Of a stretch of 64,000 nt of DNA, positions 53,742 to 63,521 are shown piece by piece. The number at the start of each line of letters is the position of its first letter. The stretch's first letter is position 1. The DNA lies in assembly GCF_029873255.1 (NCBI RefSeq), contig NZ_CP123622.1, positions 1,998,501 through 2,062,500 on the forward strand, given 5' to 3'. Below the pieces are notes generated by a model. That model searched no databases and had not been told where the DNA came from. It worked only from the letters and a program-made list of their open reading frames with translations. The position numbers were made by a program, and so were the translations under genes. The stretch comes from Pigmentibacter sp. JX0631 (GTDB lineage: Bacteria; Bdellovibrionota_B; Oligoflexia; Silvanigrellales; Silvanigrellaceae).

Positions 53742-54422
53742 TTGATATTTTCATTCTTTAAAAAAACTCAGAACCAAACAAGTGATAATGAAGTTTCAGA
53801 AATTTCAAAAGAAAAAGTTTTACCTAATTGGTTAAAAAAATTACCAAATCGCTTAACGTTTTTAAGAATTCTTTGTATTCCAGTTGTTGTCTACCTCATG
53901 TCACTTGGAGAAGTGGCTCCAGAATCGGGGCATTTTGGATTAATTCAACCTATTAAAATTAGTACAACTGATATTGCGGCCGCGTTAGTATTTGCATTAG
54001 CTGCATTAACAGATTTCTTTGATGGATGGATAGCTAGAAAATTTAATGTGGAAACTGTGCTAGGAAAATTACTAGATCCATTAGCAGATAAATTACTTGT
54101 TGTTTCAGCTATGGTTATTTTAGTAGAAAAACATAGAATGGATGGCTTAATAGCGGTTATAATAATTGTTCGAGATCTTGGAATAAACGCTATAAGATTA
54201 GCAGCTGTCGATGATGGTATTCAAATATCTTCAAATATAATAGGAAAGACTAAAACAACATTTCAGGATATAGGAATTATTGGATTGACTGTTTGTGGTA
54301 CCTTATGGTTTATCCCATTTCATTATATCGGACAACTTTTTATCTTTCTTGCTTTAGCAGCGAGCTTAATTAGTGGTGGTCAATATTTATTTGATTATGC
54401 TAGAAAATTAAAAAAGAATTAA
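53742..54422 (+). CDS. pgsA: CDP-diacylglycerol-glycerol-3-phosphate 3-phosphatidyltransferase
   Basis: Integral membrane enzyme of phosphatidylglycerol synthesis. The CDP-alcohol phosphatidyltransferase signature is complete in DFFDGWIARKFN followed by TVLGKLLDPLADK (Dx2DGx2ARx8Gx3Dx3D). NRLTFLRILCIPVVVYLM is the usual first helix. It has an extra basic/acidic N-terminus of about 25 residues and a hydrophilic insert between the first two helices. TTG start with GAGG 7 nt upstream. It overlaps the convergent PilZ gene by 4 bp. Confidence 0.9.
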   Translation: MIFSFFKKTQNQTSDNEVSEISKEKVLPNWLKKLPNRLTFLRILCIPVVVYLMSLGEVAPESGHFGLIQPIKISTTDIAAALVFALAALTDFFDGWIARKFNVETVLGKLLDPLADKLLVVSAMVILVEKHRMDGLIAVIIIVRDLGINAIRLAAVDDGIQISSNIIGKTKTTFQDIGIIGLTVCGTLWFIPFHYIGQLFIFLALAASLISGGQYLFDYARKLKKN

Positions 54423-55267
54423 ACAGGAACCGGATCAATCTCTTCTTTCGGTTTTTCAGCAATTTTTAACATTCTTAGTCTTCTTGTTACTTTTTCAAGT
54501 AAATTCATTAATACTTCAATCTGCATTGGAGTGGCATGCTCTAAAGAGCATCCAATAATTTTACCATTTATAGAGATTCTTCTTACTTTTCCTGCTACTG
54601 GTAAGAAATCTCCATATTGTGGATGAAATAAATTAAAATCTTGTAATGGGACTTTTATTTTAATTTGTTCATTTGTTTTGAAAAAGTGTTCATTTTTTAT
54701 AGAGATACTGAATCCAACTAAACTTATATCATTTAATATTACATCTTCATAGACATTTAAATTTAATCTATAGACTTTAATTGGAATACCCAATGAAAAT
54801 CTTTTCGCTCTTCTTCCGATTGTTGTGGATGCTCTTTTAATTTTTCTGCTAATTTCTATAAAGTCTATTGGTTCTTTAAAGTAATCATCAAATTCTTCAT
54901 AAATCGAAAGCTTTTCTCGATACTTTCTTACTAATTCTTCCTCATTTTTTGCAACAAAAAATAACGGACATTTTTTTCTTTTTTTACACTCAACTCCAAA
55001 GTCAATTGCAATATTATCATCATTAAATAAAGAATGGTCAATAATAATAATTTCAATATTTTTGACTAATAAAGCTTTTAAAGCTTCATTAGGATCTTCA
55101 AAACGAACTAAAATATATTCATTCAATGCATTTTGTATTGCTTTTTCAATAGTCCTAATTCTTGTTTCATCTTCTCTTGTTAATTTAAATAAATAAAGGA
55201 CATATCTTTTTTTCTTTTTGGGAGCAATATCAAATATAGATTTACCTTCGGCGTCAAATACTTCCAT
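54419..55267 (-). CDS. PilZ domain protein with a receiver-like N-terminal domain
   Basis: The N-terminal about 140 residues have a CheY-like alternation of strands and helices (YVLYLFKLTREDE, EIIIIDHSLF, CPLFFVAKNEEE, YFKEPIDFIEI) but lack clear phosphorylation residues, apart from the Asp in IIDHS. A PilZ domain follows: RRAKRFSLGIPIKVY (RxxxR) and LNDISLVGFSI (DxSxxG). A c-di-GMP binding adaptor is likely. 282 aa; convergent with pgsA. Confidence 0.75.
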   Translation of the reverse strand: MEVFDAEGKSIFDIAPKKKKRYVLYLFKLTREDETRIRTIEKAIQNALNEYILVRFEDPNEALKALLVKNIEIIIIDHSLFNDDNIAIDFGVECKKRKKCPLFFVAKNEEELVRKYREKLSIYEEFDDYFKEPIDFIEISRKIKRASTTIGRRAKRFSLGIPIKVYRLNLNVYEDVILNDISLVGFSISIKNEHFFKTNEQIKIKVPLQDFNLFHPQYGDFLPVAGKVRRISINGKIIGCSLEHATPMQIEVLMNLLEKVTRRLRMLKIAEKPKEEIDPVPV

Positions 55268-55360
55268 GAAAAAAGCTCCTGATTTTTAGTTATTATACCA
55301 AATAGTCAGAAGCTTAAAAAAGAAATAAAACGAAGGAAATTTTTGCCTTCCAGGAAGTTT

Positions 55361-57247
55361 TTACTTACCAGAAGCCATTTCCATGATTTTTGTGAGACGT
55401 TTTGCAAATGTACCAGGATTTTTTACTGGACTTCCTTCAGACAATAATGCTGTTTCATAAAGTACTTCAACCCATTCATTTAAAGTAGTTTCATCAGTAC
55501 CTTTATTTTTTCTGTCTGCAAGATTTTTAATTAAATTATGGCTTGGATTAATTTCAAGAATGCGTTTATTATTATTCGCCATTCCTTGTCCAGTCGCTTT
55601 CATAATACGTTCCATATGCGCGGTCATACCGTTCTCATCAGCTACTAAACAACATGCGCTTTCACGTAAACGTTTTGAAATTTTTACTTCTTTTATTTCG
55701 TCTGATAATTTAGTTCTAAATAAATCGAGTAAGCCAACTAATTCTTCAACTGGTTTTTCTTCGTTCTTTTTCTCTTCTTCGGTTTCTTTTCCAACACCGT
55801 TGAGATCTAAGTCACCTTTATTGATAGATTTTAGGTTGTATTCACCATGTTTGCTATAGCTCATGATAAACCATTCATCTATTGGGTCAATTAAAAATAA
55901 TACTTCAATACCTTTTGAAGTCAGTGCTTCCAAGTGAGGACTGCGTTCTATAGATTCAAAATTAGGACCTGTTAAATAATAGATTTCTTTTTGCCCATCA
56001 GCTTTTCTTTCAATATATTCTTTGAATGAAACCCAGCCGTCTTTTCCAGTTTTAGAAGATTTAAAACGAACTAAATCGCTTAAAGTTTCATGTTGTTCAA
56101 AGTCAAAATGAAAACCTTCTTTTAGGACAGCGCCAAAAGTTTTATAAAAATTGAAGTATTTTTCACTATCATTATTTGCTAAATTTTGTAGAGATGATAA
56201 TACTTTTTTAATAATTTGTTTTTTAATTTGTGGAAGTTTGTTGTTGTGTTGCAAAATTTCTCTTGAAACATTTAATGGCAATTCATCTGTTTCAACAACG
56301 CCTGAAATAAATCTTAAATATTCAGGTAACAACTCTTTACATTTTTCTGTAATAGAAACTCTTTTAACATATAAATGTAGACCGTGATTATCTCTAGTGT
56401 ATAGATCAAAAGGAGCTTCTGTAGGAACAAATACAACAGCATTAAAAGGAACTAAACCTTCAACACTGATGTGTTCCCAAAGTAATGGTTCTTTCCAATC
56501 CATAGAGATTTGTTTATATAATTCTTGATAATCTTCAGGTTTGTTTTCTCTTTTGTTTCGAGCCCATACAGGGGTAGATTTATTTAAACGAACTTCTTCA
56601 GTGGCTCCATCTTCTTTCTTTTCTAAGAAGAAAATTGGATACGTAACATAGTCGCTATATTTTCTAACAATTCCACGGATTTTCCAGTCATCAACAAATT
56701 CTTTTTCATCATCTTTTAAATGAAGTTCTATTGTTGTTCCTCTTGTTTCTTTATTGCTCGGTTCAATTGTATAAGTACCGTCTCCAGCTGAAGTCCATTT
56801 ATAAGCTTCTCCGCCATGCGCTGAACGGCTTTCTACAACTATTTTTTTAGCAACCATAAAAGCAGAATAAAAACCAACACCAAATTGACCAATTAAGTTT
56901 GAGTCTTTTTTATCTTGTTCAGAAAGTTTTTCTAAAAACTTTTTAGTCCCAGAGCTCGCTATGGTTCCCAAGTTATTCATGAGCTCATCTTTGCTCATAC
57001 CAATTCCATTATCTTCAATGACTAAAATATTATTTTCTTTGTCATTGCGAATTAAAATGGAATTTTCTTTTTCAGATTTTAGTAGATTATGATTTGTTAT
57101 TTCTTCAAAACGTAATTTATCGACGGCATCACTAGAGTTGGAAATAAGTTCTCTGAGGAAAATTTCTTTATTTGAATATAGAGAGTGAACCATTAGGTTC
57201 ATAAGTTGTTGAACTTCGGTTTGAAACGAATGGACTTCAGCTGTCAT
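55361..57247 (-). CDS. htpG: Molecular chaperone HtpG (Hsp90)
   Basis: Full-length bacterial Hsp90 (628 aa). The GHKL ATPase domain has YSNKEIFLRELISNSSDA, VIEDNGIGMS and IGQFGVGFYSAFMVA; the middle domain catalytic Arg region is ELLPEYLRFISGVVETDELPLNVSRE, split here only in description, and the C-terminal dimerisation region contains RMKATGQ-like sequence. Monocistronic. Confidence 0.97.
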   Translation of the reverse strand: MTAEVHSFQTEVQQLMNLMVHSLYSNKEIFLRELISNSSDAVDKLRFEEITNHNLLKSEKENSILIRNDKENNILVIEDNGIGMSKDELMNNLGTIASSGTKKFLEKLSEQDKKDSNLIGQFGVGFYSAFMVAKKIVVESRSAHGGEAYKWTSAGDGTYTIEPSNKETRGTTIELHLKDDEKEFVDDWKIRGIVRKYSDYVTYPIFFLEKKEDGATEEVRLNKSTPVWARNKRENKPEDYQELYKQISMDWKEPLLWEHISVEGLVPFNAVVFVPTEAPFDLYTRDNHGLHLYVKRVSITEKCKELLPEYLRFISGVVETDELPLNVSREILQHNNKLPQIKKQIIKKVLSSLQNLANNDSEKYFNFYKTFGAVLKEGFHFDFEQHETLSDLVRFKSSKTGKDGWVSFKEYIERKADGQKEIYYLTGPNFESIERSPHLEALTSKGIEVLFLIDPIDEWFIMSYSKHGEYNLKSINKGDLDLNGVGKETEEEKKNEEKPVEELVGLLDLFRTKLSDEIKEVKISKRLRESACCLVADENGMTAHMERIMKATGQGMANNNKRILEINPSHNLIKNLADRKNKGTDETTLNEWVEVLYETALLSEGSPVKNPGTFAKRLTKIMEMASGK

Positions 57248-57378
57248 GGTGTTTTCCTTGTAACTATTTAATATAAAAGTAAAAAGAGTTAATTAGCGAA
57301 CCCGCTTATAAGGAAGCTAAACAGAAGATGAAAGTAGTCAATACCTTTTAAAAAAAGGAATTTAGACTTTTAAACGAA

Positions 57379-58347
57379 TTAAAGGTTCCAAGAATCCCCC
57401 CACTCAGCTTTACGAGCTTCTTTGTACTTCTGTCCATCTTTTTTTGAATGTGTTTTTAATATAAATCCATCTTTTGTACAAAGATTTAATTTTAAATGTC
57501 CGCTATGCACTTCTGGATGTCTTGTGATTCTAGCATTAAAGTGTTTTTCAAGATTATTTTTGCTGACTATTAAATAAGAGAATTTCTCATCTTCAAAGCC
57601 TTTTTCACCCATTTTAAGATTTTTATGCATAGAGGTTCTTTGCAGTCTAGTCGCAAAGTGGCACCAATCTTGTTTATTTAGAGCAGGGCATGATAAAGAA
57701 TGAGGGCAAGGTGCTAATATATTTGCATTACTTTTTAAGAAAAAATTTCTAGCAAAGGTAACAGATTGAAATCCCAAAGGGGTTCCTGGCTCTATCAGAA
57801 CAAAAAATTGTCCTGTTTTTTCCCAAAATTTAGAAAGAAAATGTTCTTTGTCTTTTTCTGAAATTTCATTAAAGGAGTAAGAGGCTAAGACCAGGTCTGC
57901 ACTTTGGATACCATCAAGGGAATTTAGTACATTTTTTTGCAGCCAGTTGGCATTCTTCATTTTCTGCTGATTTAAAGCAAGTTTTTTGCCAATTTCAATC
58001 ATTCCTTGGTTTTGCTCAATGAGCTGGATATTCTCTAACTCTGAAAAAGTTTCGCAGCTTGCCCAAGAAGCCGTGCCAGGACCTGCACCCACATCGAGAA
58101 TACTTTTTAAATTTTCAGCAAAAGGAAGAACTTCTTGTAAAACTCTTTCAACAGCAGCATAAGTCGCTGGCATTCTGGCTAAAACATATGCTAAGCGTTC
58201 TAAATCACTGTTTAATGAAAATGCTATTTGTTCCCTATTATTCCTATAGTAAGTGGATAATTTTAAGTAAGCCTGTTGTAAGGCTGATGGTGCGTAATGT
58301 TTCGCAATTTCAGTGAGAGATTCTTGTAATTGATTTGGTAAGATCAT
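57379..58347 (-). CDS. Rsm22-like small-ribosomal-subunit methyltransferase family protein
   Basis: A SAM-dependent methyltransferase-fold protein of the Rsm22/METTL17 family. SAM motif I is ILDVGAGPGTASWAS, and the family-specific Cys cluster is CPHSLSCPALNKQDWCHF. The N-terminal AYVLARMPATYAAVERVL is typical. These proteins act in ribosome assembly and may bind an Fe-S cluster. The ATG at 58347 is preferred; an in-frame TTG lies five codons upstream. Confidence 0.82.
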   Translation of the reverse strand: MILPNQLQESLTEIAKHYAPSALQQAYLKLSTYYRNNREQIAFSLNSDLERLAYVLARMPATYAAVERVLQEVLPFAENLKSILDVGAGPGTASWASCETFSELENIQLIEQNQGMIEIGKKLALNQQKMKNANWLQKNVLNSLDGIQSADLVLASYSFNEISEKDKEHFLSKFWEKTGQFFVLIEPGTPLGFQSVTFARNFFLKSNANILAPCPHSLSCPALNKQDWCHFATRLQRTSMHKNLKMGEKGFEDEKFSYLIVSKNNLEKHFNARITRHPEVHSGHLKLNLCTKDGFILKTHSKKDGQKYKEARKAEWGDSWNL

Positions 58348-58385
58348 ATTTATACCTAGCAAAAAGTCACAAAATTAAAACAAAC

Positions 58386-58634
58386 TTACTTTTTCACTTC
58401 TGTTTCAAGTTTGTCAATAAAATCTGTGGCTGTATCTTTTGCAGTATTTTCAGTGGATTTAGCACTTAATTGAACTTTTTCTAGAATCCAATGCACCGGT
58501 TTAGTATCTACAATATAGTAATGAAGAAAGGTGAATAATTTTTTTTCATTTTTAATAGGAATAGAGAACACAAAAAGCCAAATGAAGCCATATATTAAAA
58601 ATATTACTGTTTTTTTTAAAAAAATCTGGAGCAT
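58386..58634 (-). CDS. Small single-helix membrane protein of unknown function
   Basis: 82 residues: one transmembrane helix near the N-terminus (TVIFLIYGFIWLFVFSI) and a helical, charged C-terminal half rich in Thr, Ala and Asp. No family recognised. It lies just upstream of the Rsm22-like gene on the same strand. Confidence 0.5.
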   Translation of the reverse strand: MLQIFLKKTVIFLIYGFIWLFVFSIPIKNEKKLFTFLHYYIVDTKPVHWILEKVQLSAKSTENTAKDTATDFIDKLETEVKK

Positions 58635-58732
58635 CTTGACTTCCTTTATTTACCATTACTATTTTAACATATTAGAGGTATAAGTAGAATTTCACTTCTT
58701 TTTTTTTGACTCCACAATAGGATTACAACTTT

Positions 58733-59365
58733 ATGTCTCAAACTGCTAGTAATGCCATCCAGCCAATTTTAAACCTGCAAGAAAATTGTTCTAATTTTTA
58801 TAAAAAAATTAATGAGAAATATCATGAACAAATGAACTGTAAGCAGGGATGTGCAAGATGCTGTTTTGTAAATTTAAGTATTTTCCAGGCTGAAGCTTAT
58901 AGAATTATTGTTTGGGTATTAAATTTAGATGCCGGGAAAAAGAAAGAATTATTAGAATTACTACAAAAACCTATGCAATCTGAAGAGAAAAATTTTCAAA
59001 ATAAGTTAGCTTCTCCCTGTGTTTTTTTAAGAGACAATTCGTGTACAATTTATGAAGCAAGGCCTACTATTTGCCGAACTCAAGGTGTCCCATTGCAATT
59101 TAAACAAGTGGATAAAGAGAATAATATCAACATAACAGTAGATCATTGCCCATTAAATTTTTCAGATCAAGATAATTTCCCTAATAAAAACGAATGGTTA
59201 GACTTGGATAGGCTAAATACTTTACAAAGTATTGCAGAAAATTTCTTTTTAAAAAATCAGCAAAAACAAGATAGTCAAATTCAGCTAGCAGTAGATAAAA
59301 ATCAAAGGATTTCTTTAACAAGTTTAAAAAAAGAGGTCATTAAAATTCTGGAAAAGGAAGAATAA
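58733..59365 (+). CDS. YkgJ-family Cys-cluster protein
   Basis: A 210-residue protein with the YkgJ/UPF0153 metal-binding cluster: CKQGCARCCFVNLSIFQAE near residues 38-55, then CVFLRDNSCTIYEARPTICR. The eight-Cys arrangement probably binds zinc or an Fe-S cluster; the function is unknown in the family. Followed by a terminator. Confidence 0.85.
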   Translation: MSQTASNAIQPILNLQENCSNFYKKINEKYHEQMNCKQGCARCCFVNLSIFQAEAYRIIVWVLNLDAGKKKELLELLQKPMQSEEKNFQNKLASPCVFLRDNSCTIYEARPTICRTQGVPLQFKQVDKENNINITVDHCPLNFSDQDNFPNKNEWLDLDRLNTLQSIAENFFLKNQQKQDSQIQLAVDKNQRISLTSLKKEVIKILEKEE

Positions 59366-59377
59366 AGAAATTTCAAA

Positions 59378-59413
59378 TAAAAAAAGCCCATTCAAACGAA
59401 TGAGCCTTTTTTA
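59378..59413. terminator. Probable bidirectional terminator
   Basis: An imperfect stem AAAAAGCCCATTC / GAATGAGCCTTTTTT with a 4-nt loop, flanked by A and T runs, between converging genes. Confidence 0.7.
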
Positions 59414-59441
59414 TTGAACTGGAGTATTCAAGTAATATTAA

Positions 59442-59552
59442 TTACTTGCCACTTGTTCTAGCTGCACGACGACGTCTTAGCAATTTTCTTTTCTTACGAC
59501 CTACTTTACGACGACCTTTTGGATGCTTACGACGATGACGTGATCCGTGCAT
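59442..59552 (-). CDS. 36-residue highly basic protein (bS22/AURKAIP1-COX24-like candidate)
   Basis: A 36-aa protein with a strong AGGAGG 5 nt before the ATG. More than half of the residues are Arg, Lys or His (MHGSRHRRKHPKGRRKVG, then RKKRKLLRRRRAARTSGK). It resembles the tiny basic ribosome-associated proteins with an AURKAIP1/COX24-type domain found in several phyla, which bind 16S rRNA, but the similarity is mainly compositional. Easily missed by gene callers because of its length. Confidence 0.7.
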   Translation of the reverse strand: MHGSRHRRKHPKGRRKVGRKKRKLLRRRRAARTSGK

Positions 59553-59823
59553 ACCAACCTCCTGAAAATATTAAAAAAGTTAAAAAGTTTGTGTTCTTAA
59601 AATCTGGCAACTCTCCATAATGAAGCATTGCTGGAAGGATGGCAATATCACTCGCAATAACATTTTGCAAGAAAAATTTCCTCTTATAAAAGCTTTTGAA
59701 ATTTAGTATGGATAATCTTGCATGCAAACCATATTCATTAGTTCTTGGGATCTTTTGAATTATTGTGTTAGTTATACTCATGAAGTTATGTTTTAAGTTT
59801 TTTTGAATTTGAGAAAAAAAAGA

Positions 59824-61452
59824 ATGAAAGATAAAATGCGTATAAATCTTAAATTTAGATTTAACTCTGGGTCTTTATTAGCGTATTTTATATTTTCTGC
59901 TATCATTTTTATAGTATTATACCTAGTTATATGGACTTTATCTGTTAGGGCTGAAAGAATAGCTAACTTACGGCATGATGTAAAACTCATTATGGGCGGC
60001 ATAACAGGGAGTATTTTAGGGACTGCAGAGCTAGATTCGCAAGGTTTACAAGATCAATCTCAATCATTAATGCAAGAATATCTTAATTTTACTTTTGACT
60101 CAAAAAAGACTCAAACACAAGAAAGAGCCGCGAAGGTATCTGTCTATTTTTTGAACCCAGAAAGGCAGTTAATTGGGGAATGGGTATCCCCAGAAGAAAT
60201 TCCTCAAGAGTGTCTCGATACTCGGACTGAATACTTCCAACCACACCGGTCACCCTACCCATATTTAGTAGAATTAACTATAAATACTTGCAGTAAAAAC
60301 TCATTAGATTTATTTGAATATCACATAATATCACTTCCAATAATGGTTTCTATGGCGGTTATTTTATTTTGGGGCATTTGTATATATGCAATGTTACATT
60401 CTATTCAATATGCAGGTAAACTTTTGGAACAAACTGAAGATGTTGATGAACTATTAGAAAAAACTGATAAAATAAATTGGTTAAATGTCCGTATTTTAGC
60501 TCAAAAAGCTATTCAAGTGAGAGGTAAAAATTTACAGTTTTATCAGACTTTAATTTTGGACGCGCAGCATGATGTTGCTAAAATATTAGATTCTATAAGT
60601 ACAAAATATCAAGATAAGGATTTAAATTATAATGTTTCTTCTATTAGAGGTATTTTACAAAGACTAGCAATTGAAGTAAGATCTTCTAATGAAATTTATC
60701 AAGACTATACTACTCCAAAAGATCTTATTTTTGATGAAATAATGCAATATATAAGCACTTACTTTTCAAATTGTGAAGTAACAAATAATCTGCCTAAAAA
60801 TATAGAAGTCCCTGTATCAGATATTTCTCTGTTTGAAAGAATAATTGTTAATTTATCTTCTAATTCAATAAAACACTCTATCTCGCCTTCAAAAGTAAAA
60901 CTTTATTATGCTAATGAATATTTTTCGCTTCGAGTGTATTCAAAAATTTCATTGCTTTCTTCATTTAATATTCATTTAGCGAAATTAACAAATAGAATTG
61001 ATTTAAAAAATGTAGATTCTCCAGTTTTATTTAAATTTTTTGGAAGAGATGGACGAGGATTATCAATAATTAAAAGAGGTATTTTTAAATTTAAAGGTAA
61101 AATGATTTTTACTATTGAAAATAATGTTGTTGAAACTGGTTTTGATATTCCCGCGCATTTTTATGTTAACAAAAAAATTGATGAAATTCCTTCATATTTA
61201 CTAAATAGAAAGAAAGTAATTTATTTTAAAAATGAAGAATTAATTCAATACGCTAAAGAGCAGGGTCTTGAAAGTTTTATTATAACTGATAATGATTTAG
61301 AATCATTAGTTAAAAATAAAATTAGTGAAGAAAAGATTGAGATAGTATCAGATGAAGAGTTAAACTTGCCTCAATCTTTTATTTTAAGAATAATTACTAA
61401 AAAAGAAAGAATTAAGGGTCTTGCTTTAAATTGGATTGGAGATTCTAGGTAA
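59824..61452 (+). CDS. Membrane sensor protein with a degenerate histidine-kinase-like domain
   Basis: Two transmembrane helices (SGSLLAYFIFSAIIFIVLYL near residue 15-35, and LPIMVSMAVILFWGICIYAM near 170-190) bracket a periplasmic sensor domain of about 130 residues. The cytoplasmic part has a DHp-like helix with LDAQHDVAKILDSI and an HATPase-like region (FERIIVNLSSNSIKHS as N box, GRDGRGLSIIKRGIF as G box). The match is divergent. It extends about 100 residues past the ATPase-like region. The ATG at 59824 is preferred over an upstream TTG. Its stop overlaps the next start (TAATG), so it pairs with the regulator. Confidence 0.7.
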   Translation: MKDKMRINLKFRFNSGSLLAYFIFSAIIFIVLYLVIWTLSVRAERIANLRHDVKLIMGGITGSILGTAELDSQGLQDQSQSLMQEYLNFTFDSKKTQTQERAAKVSVYFLNPERQLIGEWVSPEEIPQECLDTRTEYFQPHRSPYPYLVELTINTCSKNSLDLFEYHIISLPIMVSMAVILFWGICIYAMLHSIQYAGKLLEQTEDVDELLEKTDKINWLNVRILAQKAIQVRGKNLQFYQTLILDAQHDVAKILDSISTKYQDKDLNYNVSSIRGILQRLAIEVRSSNEIYQDYTTPKDLIFDEIMQYISTYFSNCEVTNNLPKNIEVPVSDISLFERIIVNLSSNSIKHSISPSKVKLYYANEYFSLRVYSKISLLSSFNIHLAKLTNRIDLKNVDSPVLFKFFGRDGRGLSIIKRGIFKFKGKMIFTIENNVVETGFDIPAHFYVNKKIDEIPSYLLNRKKVIYFKNEELIQYAKEQGLESFIITDNDLESLVKNKISEEKIEIVSDEELNLPQSFILRIITKKERIKGLALNWIGDSR

Positions 61453-62897
61453 TGGTTTCAAAAGTTTTTCCAATATCTCGTTGGTTAGTTGTTGATGATA
61501 CCCCTGAAGATGCGGATGATATCGTTTTAGCTATTGAAGGACTTGGTGGCAAAGCTGATACCGCTGACAGTATAAAAGCAGCCGAGAAATTGTTACGTAA
61601 AAATATCTATGATGTTTGTGTAGTTGATTGTTTTTATAAAGGAACAAATAAGTGGGGAATTGATCTTTTGCCTGACTTGCGCTCAACTTTACCAGGCCTT
61701 CCAGTTATAATGATTTCTAATTCAGATGATCTCGACTTACCTGCAAGGGTTATTAGGGCTGGAGCAGATATGTTCTGTCCTAAACTAAAAGATTCTTTTT
61801 CTTTGACAAAAACATTAGGGGCAGCTGCTTTACAAGCTACAATAATTCGTAAATTAAAAATAATGGAATTTGATTCAAGATTTTCGAAAGAAATTTATTT
61901 GCAAAAACAAACATCAGACGCTTTTGAACATTCTATGCGCAGAAAAGAAGAAAGACTTCTTATCTGTGGTGCTCCTGGAACAGGAAAAACGATAGCTTGT
62001 CAACTATTTGCGCATCAATATTTAAAACAAAATTATGGGAGTTTATCCAGAAATATTGTTTACCATGATTGTGCATCAAAATCAGATGATGTGAATTCCA
62101 CTATGCTTTTTGGCGATGCAAAGATGATAGGCAACACTTTACAGTTAAGTTTATTTGAAAGAGCTGTTGGAGGAGTTCTTGTTTTAGATAATTTACATGC
62201 TTTGTCTGAAGAAAATCAAAATAAATTAAAAAGTATTTTTGACTCTGAATTTGTGCCTTCTGTATTAGGTGAAGGTAATTTATCTATTAGTCTTATAAAA
62301 TTTGTAGGTACCTATTGCACTGATTATCAGAAAAAAATTGTACCTGGTTTTTTAGAAGCATATGCACACAGAGAAATTGATCTGCCATCAATTTCTGATT
62401 TAAATCAGGAATTATCTAAAGTTATTCAATTCATTTTTGAAAATCTATCACAATCTAGTGAAGACCTTAAAATTTCTGCTAGCACAGAAGTTATTGGGAA
62501 AATTTTAGATTTAGCTGCCAATCATTCTTTTCCTGCTAATTTTAGAACTCTGCATCAAATTATTGAAAATGCTTTATCAAGAGCGTTGGCGGATCAGCGA
62601 AGTCAAATTTATCCCTCAGATATTGAAATTATAGGTAGCATGCGATCTTCACATCAAGAATCTGTAACAAATACAGCCGGGACAGTAAAAAATTACGGAG
62701 ATGTATTGGAAGGAAGATTCGGAGAAGCTTTACTAAAATTTATTGCTGCGGGCGAAAATTTTGATGAAGCTAAAGATGTTTTACGAAAAATTATGATCAA
62801 TGTAGCTTCAAAGAAGTATGGCGGAAATAAATCTAAGATTGCTTCTGCATTAGGCATTTCCCGGCAAAGTCTTTATGATCATGAAGAATCCGAATAA
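61452..62897 (+). CDS. NtrC-like response regulator lacking the GAFTGA motif
   Basis: Receiver domain at residues 10-125 with phosphoacceptor Asp59 (DVCVVDCFYKG), then an AAA+ domain with Walker A GAPGTGKT and Walker B GVLVLDNLH, then a Fis-type helix-turn-helix at the end (KSKIASALGISRQSLYDHE). Where sigma-54 activators carry ELFGHExGAFTGA, this protein has MLFGDAKMIGNTLQLSLFERA, so the sigma-54 contact loop is absent. It probably acts with another sigma factor or as an ATP-independent regulator. The second Walker B acid is replaced by Asn. Coupled to the sensor gene. Confidence 0.85.
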   Translation: MVSKVFPISRWLVVDDTPEDADDIVLAIEGLGGKADTADSIKAAEKLLRKNIYDVCVVDCFYKGTNKWGIDLLPDLRSTLPGLPVIMISNSDDLDLPARVIRAGADMFCPKLKDSFSLTKTLGAAALQATIIRKLKIMEFDSRFSKEIYLQKQTSDAFEHSMRRKEERLLICGAPGTGKTIACQLFAHQYLKQNYGSLSRNIVYHDCASKSDDVNSTMLFGDAKMIGNTLQLSLFERAVGGVLVLDNLHALSEENQNKLKSIFDSEFVPSVLGEGNLSISLIKFVGTYCTDYQKKIVPGFLEAYAHREIDLPSISDLNQELSKVIQFIFENLSQSSEDLKISASTEVIGKILDLAANHSFPANFRTLHQIIENALSRALADQRSQIYPSDIEIIGSMRSSHQESVTNTAGTVKNYGDVLEGRFGEALLKFIAAGENFDEAKDVLRKIMINVASKKYGGNKSKIASALGISRQSLYDHEESE

Positions 62898-62986
62898 CAT
62901 CATAAACTTTGAACTGACAGATGAAAAAATAATAAATTTAGGTACTATCATGAGGTTATGAAATAATTCATGAAGGAATCTATAAA

Positions 62987-63478
62987 ATGAGAAAATTTAT
63001 TCCGCAGTTGTCATCACCAAGTGCTATGATCCAAGTTGGTTGGACTAAATTAAAAAATATTCCAGGAGGAAATATTATTTTTTCTTCTCTGGTTTCAAAA
63101 TATATTCCCTATACGGGATCAATTTCTCCTTTAGTTTTAAGTATAGAAAGCGGTCAAGCTAGAGTATTGCTAAAAGACAAGCGGGCTGTTAGAAATCACT
63201 TAAACTGCATTCACGCAATTGCTTTAGCTAATGTGGGAGAGTTTTCGACAGGATTATGTCTTATTTCGCAATTGCCAGAATCAGCAATGGCAATTCTTAC
63301 AAAAATAGAAATTGAATATTTGAAAAAAGCACGCGGAGATTTAGTATCTGAAGCAATTTATCAATATCAAAATGCCCAACAAGAAAATGAAGATCATAGA
63401 ATAACTGCAAACATTTTAAATACTAATAATGAAATAGTGAGTAAAGTACATGCTACATGGCGAGTCAGAAGAAAATAA
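62987..63478 (+). CDS. Hotdog-fold DUF4442-like protein
   Basis: 163 residues resembling the DUF4442/YiiD C-terminal hotdog family (thioesterase-like): YIPYTGSISPLVLSIESGQARVLLKD-type strands, LNCIHAIALANVGEFSTGL as the central helix and LTKIEIEYLKKARGDLVSEA as the following strands. Possibly acts on acyl-CoA or acyl-ACP. The next gene begins 43 bp downstream. Confidence 0.72.
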   Translation: MRKFIPQLSSPSAMIQVGWTKLKNIPGGNIIFSSLVSKYIPYTGSISPLVLSIESGQARVLLKDKRAVRNHLNCIHAIALANVGEFSTGLCLISQLPESAMAILTKIEIEYLKKARGDLVSEAIYQYQNAQQENEDHRITANILNTNNEIVSKVHATWRVRRK

Positions 63479-63521
63479 TAAATCTATAGAAATTAATTAA
63501 TACATTAAAGAGATGCTTAAT

